Below, in pieces: positions 1-4,761 of a DNA stretch of 6,574 nt. The stretch is from Candidatus Hydrogenedentota bacterium (GTDB lineage: Bacteria; Hydrogenedentota; Hydrogenedentia; Hydrogenedentiales; CAITNO01). Location: the NCBI GenBank assembly GCA_903922535.1, contig CAIXUF010000905.1:1-6574 (forward strand), given 5' to 3'. Position 1 is the first letter of the stretch, and each line of letters opens with the position of its first letter. Made by a program: the position numbers and the translations under genes. The notes under the pieces were generated by a model that searched no databases, had not been told where the DNA came from, and was given only the letters and a program-made list of their open reading frames with translations.

Positions 1-733
1 ACGAGAATGCGTAATAGCGCGCGCCGGGCGTGTTGGCGGAAGCCGGTGTCCCGAGCGTACCGTAGGTCCCGGCTTGGTAAGGCGTTGAGGCACCCTTCAT
101 CCAGGTCCAGTTACCCGTGACCGGGTCGTACTTCCACAGGTCGTTGAAGTAGCCGGATCCTTGGCCGCCGAAGAGCCACAGCTTTCCGGAACTGTCGGTC
201 CACGAGACCGCGGCATTGCGCGCGCCGGGCGTGTTGGCCGCGGCCGGCGTTCCGGGTGTGCCGTAGGTCCCGGGCTGGTTGAGCGTGGAGGCACCCTTCA
301 TCCAAGTCCAGTTGCCGGTGGTGGGGTCATATTTCCACAGGTCGTTGAGGTAATTCGACTCGTTGGAGCCGCCGAAAAGCCAGAGATTGCCCGAAGGGTC
401 GGTCCACGAGACAGCGGCATAGCGCGCACCGGGCGTATTGGCCGCTGCCGGCGTCCCGAGCGTGCCGTAGGTACCGGCCTGCCCGGTCGTCGAGGAGCCC
501 TTCATCCAGGCCCAGTTGCCGGTGGACGAATCGTATTTCCACAGGTCGTTGAGATAGCTGGCACTCCCCGAACCGCCGTAGCCGACGCCGCCGAAGAGCC
601 ACATCGCTCCCGAAGTGCCTGTCCACGAGTTGGCCTCGAAGCGAGCGCCGGGCGTGTTGCCCGCCGCCGGGACACTCTGTGTGCCGTAGATCCCCGCCTG
701 ACTGACCGTGGAGGCACCCTTCATCCAGGCCCA
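1..733 (-). repeat. In-frame tandem repeats of about 67 codons encoding kelch blades
   Basis: Four tandem units lie inside the kelch gene, at 733-515 (73 codons), 514-311 (68 codons), 310-110 (67 codons) and 109-1 (cut by the edge). The third and fourth units are exactly 201 bases apart and share perfect 20-base stretches, for example 17-36 and 218-237. The first unit is the most divergent and carries a glycine/serine-rich insertion (GYGGSGSAS) before NDLWKYD. DNA-level identity among the units suggests fairly recent duplication or continuing homogenisation. Confidence 0.9.
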
Positions 734-856
734 GGTCACCGTCTGTTCGCAGCCCTGCGCCGCGGCGCTCCAGACCGGCCCGCCGCCCGTGATGGCGAGT
801 CCCCCGAGGAGAAAGAATATTCCTCCCCACATCCAGGCCGTCTTTCGCTGATACAT
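1..856 (-). CDS. Secreted kelch-repeat (beta-propeller) protein, C-terminus outside the window
   Basis: The minus-strand frame is open from the ATG at 856 to the left edge, giving 285 residues with no stop. Residues 1-34 look like a Sec signal peptide: a basic start (MYQRKTAW), a hydrophobic core (IFFLLGGLAI) and a small-residue cleavage region near SAAAQG. From residue 42 the protein is built from repeats starting at about residues 42, 115, 183 and 250, the last cut by the edge. Each has W-[AT]-WMKG[AS]ST, a Q-x-GxYGT loop, NTPGAR, SWT, a glycine pair in WLFGG, and NDLWKYD. The WLFGG and NDLWKYD elements are those of bacterial kelch/galactose-oxidase-like propellers, which are usually exported and bind ligands or polysaccharide; enzymatic activity is not implied. 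The start is supported by GGAGG at 864-868, seven bases upstream. Anchor or sorting signals would be in the missing C-terminus. Family assignment is confident, function unknown. Confidence 0.9.
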   Translation of the reverse strand, partial: MYQRKTAWMWGGIFFLLGGLAITGGGPVWSAAAQGCEQTVTWAWMKGASTVSQAGIYGTQSVPAAGNTPGARFEANSWTGTSGAMWLFGGVGYGGSGSASYLNDLWKYDSSTGNWAWMKGSSTTGQAGTYGTLGTPAAANTPGARYAAVSWTDPSGNLWLFGGSNESNYLNDLWKYDPTTGNWTWMKGASTLNQPGTYGTPGTPAAANTPGARNAAVSWTDSSGKLWLFGGQGSGYFNDLWKYDPVTGNWTWMKGASTPYQAGTYGTLGTPASANTPGARYYAFS

Positions 857-863
857 GGCGTCG

Positions 864-868
864 CCTCC
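864..868 (-). promoter_or_regulatory. Shine-Dalgarno site of the kelch gene
   Basis: On the minus strand GGAGG lies seven bases before the ATG at 856, which fixes this start over the in-frame ATG eight codons later. The site overlaps a tiny CTC-TTCG-GAG hairpin (865-874). A C(UUCG)G tetraloop is stable in RNA, so this could partly mask the ribosome site, but a three-base-pair stem is weak. Confidence 0.75.
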
Positions 869-963
869 GAAGAGTATGACTTGCCGGACATCCGCACGGT
901 CAATCACACAAAATGACAAACCGACTATATGTCTACAACCCCCGTGCCACCTCGACATTTATC

Positions 964-992
964 TTTATACACCGCAATTCTCCCCCCGTCAA
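964..992 (-). promoter_or_regulatory. Sigma-70-type promoter for the kelch gene
   Basis: On the minus strand TTGACG (992-987) is followed after exactly 17 bases by TATAAA (969-964). These differ from the TTGACA/TATAAT consensus by one and one or two bases and have ideal spacing. Transcription would start near 957, giving a leader of about 100 bases before the ATG at 856. This suggests the kelch gene is transcribed on its own rather than only by read-through from the PAS gene. Confidence 0.7.
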
Positions 993-1074
993 GTACTCTT
1001 GGCAAAAGACAGGAAAAAGCGACAGGGATGCCGCTTCTACTTTGAGGCCAGAACGGGGTGGAATAGCATCATTG

Positions 1075-1101
1075 AACCACAGGCACGAAGGGCACAGAGA
1101 A
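1075..1101. repeat. Dispersed-repeat-like stretch (AACCACAGGCACGAAGGGCACAGAG type)
   Basis: The stretch beginning AACCACAGGCACGAAG and ending GGCACAGAGA resembles, from memory, short non-coding repeats of the form 'accacagaggcacgaagggcacagaga' scattered between genes in many environmental bacterial genomes. It lies in the gene-free gap between the PAS and kelch genes. Only one copy is visible here, so repeat status cannot be proven from the window. Confidence 0.4.
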
Positions 1102-1105
1102 TTCC

Positions 1106-1120
1106 CCAATTTGTAATTGG
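1106..1120. repeat. Short inverted repeat CCAATT-TGT-AATTGG
   Basis: A perfect six-base-pair stem with a three-base loop, flanked on both sides by ATTCCC (1101-1106 and 1121-1126). It directly adjoins the dispersed-repeat-like stretch and may be part of the same element. No function can be assigned. Confidence 0.45.
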
Positions 1121-1160
1121 ATTCCCGTGGGTTGAATGAGAATAGAGCATTGGCGGCGCT

Positions 1161-1193
1161 CGGGGTTTGCATTCAACCCCGTTTCGGGGTTGA
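1161..1193. repeat. Strong hairpin (9 bp, TTT loop) with a competing third arm
   Basis: TCAACCCCG (1173-1181) and CGGGGTTGA (1185-1193) form a perfect nine-base-pair stem around TTT. An upstream CGGGGTT (1161-1167) can pair with the same AACCCC, so two exclusive folds are possible. No T-run follows on either strand, so it is not a standard intrinsic terminator. It sits downstream of the PAS gene and upstream of the kelch promoter; it may be a repeat element or a boundary between transcripts. Confidence 0.6.
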
Positions 1194-1216
1194 TTATAGG
1201 GGGCGCACCGTGTCAG

Positions 1217-1245
1217 CCGCAGATGGAGTTAGGCGTAATCTGCGG
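1217..1245 (-). other. Hairpin 3' of the PAS gene, possible transcript end
   Basis: CCGCAGAT and ATCTGCGG form a perfect eight-base-pair stem with a 13-base loop. In the PAS-gene transcript the hairpin begins 26 bases after the TAA at 1274-1272. There is no U-tract, so any termination would be Rho-assisted, or the structure may protect the 3' end. The sequence also resembles dispersed 'ccgcagat' repeats, which is the competing explanation. Confidence 0.4.
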
Positions 1246-1271
1246 AAGAAGGGTGTTGTTCGTTGTGTCCG

Positions 1272-1856
1272 TTATTGCGCCGCTTGCGCCGGATCAGCCG
1301 AGTCCCTCTCCAGCTTGAGCAGCACCACATTGTCCCGCAGCAGGGTCGAAATCAGGAGCCGTTCCGTCACCCTGCCTTCGGAGGTTCCGCGATCCAGCGT
1401 GGCCGGAACGCGCATGTGCGGAGTGCCGGTCAGGTAGGAGTTCGTGACGGTGTTCCGGATGACACAGCCGCTGCAATGAACGGTGCGGCCGCATTCGTGG
1501 GGTTGCAGCGCGTGTTCGCATTCAAAGACCGTTCCGCCGGGCATTCCGCCCATCTGAGCCATATCTTTGCCCAGCAGCGCGCAGGCCGCCCGGTTTCCAG
1601 CCTTGAGCACGAAGTCCCCGTCGGTAACGACAACGGGCACATCCAGCCCGTCCATGTAGTCTTGAAATGAGATTCCCCACTGGGCAAACAAATGATGCTC
1701 GCAGTGGGAGCACAGGTCGTACCGGGGAAGGCCGCCGGCGGGCGTCTCAACCACCACGGTGTCATCCAAGGCCGCATTGCACAAAGCGCAGGCTCGCTGA
1801 ACCTTCTTCCGCCCGTGCGGCCAACACGTCCTCAGACTTTTTAACCAAACGCCCAT
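1272..1856 (-). CDS. PAS-domain protein with two four-cysteine clusters, no output domain
   Basis: The product is 194 residues. The open frame runs further up to an ATG at 2048, but the ATG at 1856 has GGAGG eight bases upstream and the extra 64 residues look non-coding, so 1856 is chosen. Residues 23-52 hold two CxxC pairs (CALC at 23-26, CSHC at 49-52), fitting a zinc ribbon. Residues about 70-183 read as a PAS fold: LDVPVVVTDGDFVLKAGNRA is the typical entry ('what the sensor sees'), ending in the strands LLISTLL and NVVLLKLE. Inside it lie C113, C122, C128 and C131 (C-x8-C-x5-C-x2-C), ending in CVIRNTV, a spacing that could bind a metal or Fe-S cluster. No kinase, cyclase, HTH or receiver domain follows, so it would signal through a partner. 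The PAS call is good; metal binding is inferred. Confidence 0.8.
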   Translation of the reverse strand: MGVWLKSLRTCWPHGRKKVQRACALCNAALDDTVVVETPAGGLPRYDLCSHCEHHLFAQWGISFQDYMDGLDVPVVVTDGDFVLKAGNRAACALLGKDMAQMGGMPGGTVFECEHALQPHECGRTVHCSGCVIRNTVTNSYLTGTPHMRVPATLDRGTSEGRVTERLLISTLLRDNVVLLKLERDSADPAQAAQ

Positions 1857-1864
1857 TCTTGGCG

Positions 1865-1869
1865 CCTCC
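1865..1869 (-). promoter_or_regulatory. Shine-Dalgarno site deciding the PAS-gene start
   Basis: GGAGG on the minus strand, eight bases before the ATG at 1856. It shares the context TCGGAGGCG with the ribosome site of the kelch gene. It is the main reason for rejecting the longer frame that starts at 2048. Confidence 0.75.
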
Positions 1870-1968
1870 GACTGGCCATCTTGGTAGTTCCCGCGGAGCA
1901 ATCCCACCGCAGGACCATTCACAGACCCGGAAATTGTTGCCTTCACGCGTTGAACGGCCGCCCTCTGG

Positions 1969-1998
1969 TGTTCACAGCCCGACGTCAGGCCGTGAACA
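1969..1998 (-). other. Long inverted repeat in the leader between the binding-protein and PAS genes
   Basis: Twelve-base arms (1969-1980 and 1987-1998) flank a palindromic GACGTC loop. In minus-strand RNA all twelve positions pair, two of them as G-U wobbles; in plus-strand RNA those two become A-C mismatches. This bias favours a structure acting in the leftward transcript, either as the 3' end of the substrate-binding-protein message (87 bases past its stop) or as a leader element of the PAS gene (113 bases before its start). No U-tract follows. The palindromic centre would also suit a DNA-binding dimer. Confidence 0.5.
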
Positions 1999-2084
1999 TC
2001 CACGAAATGCGGACACCACAGCTTACAATAACGCAACAGTATTTCCATTTCTTCCCGTCACCCCCGTTGTCCCGCCGACAGTCG

Positions 2085-3758
2085 TCACTGACCGTAACGC
2101 TGCAGGGTCCTGGGCACAAACCAATCGCGCCACTCCCGGTCGAGCAGGCCAAATGGGTATATCTTGATGCCTTCGATGCGCTTGTCCACCGCCAGCAGTT
2201 GCTTGGGGGCAAGCAGGAACAGGCAGGGCTGCTCCTCAAAGATGACCTCCTGGAAGCGGTGATACAGCCGGATGCGCTCGTTGCGGTCAAAACTGACGCG
2301 GGCGCGTTCGATAAGCTGGTCGGCTTCGGCGTTCACAAAACCGATGAAGTTCGACCCTTTGTCCGCCTGCGAAGAATGCCAGATCTGATACGGGTCGGTG
2401 TCTGGGGTTAGCCGCCAGGACATGAGCACCGCGTCAAAGTCGCGTTTGTCCACGCGGTCCACCAATGACGCCCATTCCAGGGGGCGGAGAACCAGTTCAA
2501 TTCCCGCGCGTGCCAACTCCTCCTTGTACAGCGTGAGGATCTGTTCGGCAACCGGGCTCTGGTTGGTGGTGATCGCCTCAAAGCGGAAGGGCACGCCGTC
2601 CTTGTCGCGCAGCCCGTCGCCGTCTGAGTCCTTCCATCCCGCCTCGTCCAGCATGGCCGTCGCCCTGGCTGGGTCAAAGGGCAGCGGCTGAAGCTTGTCG
2701 TTGTGCTCGGGCGCGCCGGGCATGAACCCGGCCACCATAATGTTTGCCAGTCCCTTGTAGATGTCGTCGCGCACGGCCCCGCGGTCCATCAGCATGGTGA
2801 GTGCGGTGCGCACCCGGCGGTCGGAAAACTGCGGTTTGCGCAGATTCCAGCCGAGATAGTTGTACGCGGGCCAATTGTAGGCAAAGCGGTTGAACCGCTT
2901 CATGAAGTGCGGCGTGTTGGCGCGGCGCGTCCATTCCTCGGGCAGCAGTATCTTCTCGTCAAGGTCTCCGCGGTTGCAGACCACGAATGCGGCGTTTTCA
3001 TCCGTAATGATGGAAAAGATGATTCTGTCGAAGTGGGGGGCGTTGCCCCCCTGTCCGGCAAAGTAATTGGGGTTGCGCACGAGCACGACCTCAAGCCCTG
3101 TCTTCCAGCGTTCCATCATGTAGGGACCGCACCCGACGGGCATGCGGTTGTTTGGATGGTTGTTGAAATCCCCGGTTCCATAGATATGCTCGGGCATGAT
3201 CGGCACTGTGCCGCCAATCATGACGACATGCAGATAATAGGGCCTCGCGCAGGTAAAGCGCACCGTGTAATCGTCCAACATATCCACCGAGGTGACATCG
3301 ACGAAGTAATTGCGCATCTGCGGCGCATCGACCTTGGGATCCATGATCTTGTCGAAGGTGAACTTCACGTCCTTTGCCGTGAGCGGCACGCCGTCGGAGA
3401 ACTTCACGTCTTTGCGCAGGTGGAAGGTGTAGACAAGCTTGTTGTCGGAAACTTCCCAGGATTCGGCGATCCAGGGTTTCATTTCCTGGGTATACGGATC
3501 CCTGTCCAAGAGAGTATCGAACACCTTGGTGATGATCTTGTCGGCGGCCACGTCCGTGCTGGTGATCGGATTTAGATGGGGCATTTCCACGGGCAGCCAC
3601 AGCGTAAGCCAGTCGCCCTTCTCCGGTTTGGCGTCAGGCATGTACTCTGTCAGCCCCGGATCAACCGCGCGCGGGGCACCGTCGGTGGCGGGGCCGCCAC
3701 AGCCCGCAGCCAGCACGGCGGCGGCGGCCAGCAGGATCAGGAAGAGGTGTTTGGACAT
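2085..3758 (-). CDS. ABC transporter substrate-binding lipoprotein, family 5 (peptide/Opp-Dpp type)
   Basis: The 557-residue product, a normal length for the SBP_bac_5 family, starts at ATG 3758, with AAGGA eight bases upstream. A second in-frame ATG at 3767 leaves almost no room for a ribosome site. Residues 1-20 form a lipoprotein signal (hydrophobic LFLILLAAAAVLAAG, then C20), so the mature protein should be lipid-anchored outside the inner membrane. The family signature is at about 112-129 (FHLRKDVKFSDGVPLTAKDV), preceded by PHLNPITSTD and PWIAESWEVS. Residues 377-388 (DSDGDGLRDKDG) form an EF-hand-like Asp-rich loop. Family members bind peptides, nickel, oligosaccharides or other solutes and pass them to an ABC permease. 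It lies 29 bases after the PIG-L gene, probably in one operon. No permease or ATPase is in the window. The ligand cannot be read from the sequence. Confidence 0.93.
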   Translation of the reverse strand: MSKHLFLILLAAAAVLAAGCGGPATDGAPRAVDPGLTEYMPDAKPEKGDWLTLWLPVEMPHLNPITSTDVAADKIITKVFDTLLDRDPYTQEMKPWIAESWEVSDNKLVYTFHLRKDVKFSDGVPLTAKDVKFTFDKIMDPKVDAPQMRNYFVDVTSVDMLDDYTVRFTCARPYYLHVVMIGGTVPIMPEHIYGTGDFNNHPNNRMPVGCGPYMMERWKTGLEVVLVRNPNYFAGQGGNAPHFDRIIFSIITDENAAFVVCNRGDLDEKILLPEEWTRRANTPHFMKRFNRFAYNWPAYNYLGWNLRKPQFSDRRVRTALTMLMDRGAVRDDIYKGLANIMVAGFMPGAPEHNDKLQPLPFDPARATAMLDEAGWKDSDGDGLRDKDGVPFRFEAITTNQSPVAEQILTLYKEELARAGIELVLRPLEWASLVDRVDKRDFDAVLMSWRLTPDTDPYQIWHSSQADKGSNFIGFVNAEADQLIERARVSFDRNERIRLYHRFQEVIFEEQPCLFLLAPKQLLAVDKRIEGIKIYPFGLLDREWRDWFVPRTLQRYGQ

Positions 3759-3766
3759 CCGGTCCA

Positions 3767-3771
3767 TCCTT
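3767..3771 (-). promoter_or_regulatory. Shine-Dalgarno site of the substrate-binding protein gene
   Basis: AAGGA on the minus strand, eight bases before ATG 3758, inside the 29-base gap after the PIG-L stop codon. It overlaps the alternative ATG at 3767, which supports the downstream start and a lipoprotein signal beginning MSKHLF. Confidence 0.6.
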
Positions 3772-3787
3772 CCCCGGCCGCACAGTG

Positions 3788-4642
3788 TCACAGGCGGCCT
3801 AGTTTGCCGAAACGGGATTCCACTTCAATCCGGAACCGATCAATGTAGGCGCGCGCCAGGTCGAGCGGGGCCAGCGAGTCGTCCGCCACAAGCGGGGTCA
3901 GGTCCATGGCGAAGTTCGTGCCCGTGGTGGCATCGACGCCGTGCGAGGCATGATAGGTGGCATGGGCGCGGCGCCGCCCAAGCGTGGCCAAATCGTAGCG
4001 CTTGCCGCCGGAAATCTGCGAATCAAACACGCCCAGCAGCGCGGCCTGCAAGTTTTCGTGCGCCGTGGCGTCGAAGACAACCTTGTCCGAGTCGGTCATC
4101 CAGTCAAGATCACGCCACACCTCGCAGCCGTAGAGTTTCGTCGGGCGCACATCGGCGGGCAGGCGGCGGATGGCGTCGACCAGCTTGAGCGCGACGCCGA
4201 CATGCGTGTCGTGCCTGTCGGCCAGGTTGTGCGTGTAGACCACTTCGGGCCGGCAGGCGCGCAGGATGGCCTCAAGATCATTGACCGGGGCGCCGTTGTG
4301 CGCGTCCTTGATTGCCGAACTGGGCATATCCAGCAGGAATTGCGCGGCATAATCGCCCACAGTGGCTGCCTTTTTCTGCTCCTTGCGGCGTATCTGTACC
4401 ATCTCGTCGTCCGAGTATTTCTCATAGACGCCGGAGCGCGGACTGCCGGAACCGCTGGTCACCACAACCCCGGTGAACCACCGATCATCGCGCTGAAAAC
4501 AGGCGATTATCCCCGCATAGGCCATGATCTCAATGTCATCCTGGTGGGCGGCCACACACAGATGCGTTGTGCGCGCCAGTGCGGCCGATTCCTCGACCCC
4601 GTCGGGGATGAACAGTTCAGCAGACTCAAATGACAGTTTCAT
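3788..4642 (-). CDS. PIG-L (LmbE-like) family zinc-dependent N-deacetylase
   Basis: The product is 284 residues, typical for the family. The frame stays open to an ATG at 5083, but that part overlaps the upstream gene and is low-complexity, Arg-rich sequence; ATG 4642 has GGAGAG seven bases upstream and begins a normal family N-terminus. The zinc/catalytic motif is AAHQDDIE (residues 31-38), a variant of the usual AHPDD, with H33 and D36 as expected metal ligands and D35 as the likely general base. The second metal motif is HNLADRHDTH (138-147), H147 being the expected third ligand. PIG-L enzymes remove acetyl or other acyl groups from amino sugars (GlcNAc-PI, mycothiol and bacillithiol precursors, chitobiose) or related amides. 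No signal peptide is seen, so it should be cytoplasmic. The neighbouring ROK-like and binding-protein genes suggest amino-sugar use. Fold and chemistry are confident; the substrate is unknown. Confidence 0.92.
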   Translation of the reverse strand: MKLSFESAELFIPDGVEESAALARTTHLCVAAHQDDIEIMAYAGIIACFQRDDRWFTGVVVTSGSGSPRSGVYEKYSDDEMVQIRRKEQKKAATVGDYAAQFLLDMPSSAIKDAHNGAPVNDLEAILRACRPEVVYTHNLADRHDTHVGVALKLVDAIRRLPADVRPTKLYGCEVWRDLDWMTDSDKVVFDATAHENLQAALLGVFDSQISGGKRYDLATLGRRRAHATYHASHGVDATTGTNFAMDLTPLVADDSLAPLDLARAYIDRFRIEVESRFGKLGRL

Positions 4643-4649
4643 ACATAGA

Positions 4650-4655
4650 CTCTCC
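4650..4655 (-). promoter_or_regulatory. Shine-Dalgarno site deciding the PIG-L start
   Basis: GGAGAG on the minus strand, seven bases before ATG 4642. It places translation start well downstream of the long open frame that overlaps the ROK-like gene. Confidence 0.65.
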
Positions 4656-4674
4656 ACGGCAAAGATGGTAGCGT

Positions 4675-4744
4675 CCGCACTTGCGGCGGGCATGACGAGA
4701 ACGACAGCACTTTCCGGCCTCACGCCCGCCACAAGAACGGGCGT
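4675..4744 (-). other. Two hairpins in the gap between the ROK-like and PIG-L genes
   Basis: The 119-base gap between the ROK-like stop (4762) and the PIG-L start (4642) holds two perfect stems. ACGCCCG/CGGGCGT (4722-4728 with 4738-4744) has a nine-base loop and starts 17 bases after the stop codon. CCGC/GCGG (4675-4678 with 4683-4686) has a four-base loop. Neither is followed by a U-tract, so they are not intrinsic terminators. They may trim or stabilise the message and set different expression levels for the two genes. Confidence 0.45.
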
Positions 4745-4761
4745 TTCGGCACGCTGCGGTA

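Noticed and set aside
1..733. A CRISPR-like or non-coding tandem array, given the evenly spaced repeats
   Set aside because: The period is about 201 bases, the repeats keep an open frame and encode clear kelch motifs.
161..916. A 251-codon rightward open frame
   Set aside because: It lies antisense to the kelch gene, repeats with the same 67-residue period because of the repeats below it, and its composition (Arg, Gly, Pro rich) is that of a shadow frame in GC-rich DNA.
1857..2048. A longer N-terminus for the PAS protein starting at 2048
   Set aside because: The added 64 residues have no motif, cross the inverted repeat at 1969-1998, and the start lacks a good ribosome site, whereas ATG 1856 has GGAGG at ideal distance.
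2703..3575. A 290-codon rightward open frame, with others at 3941-4633 and 5566-6147
   Set aside because: They are antisense to the binding-protein, PIG-L and ROK-like genes, show no motif or ribosome site, and follow from high GC at third positions of the true genes.
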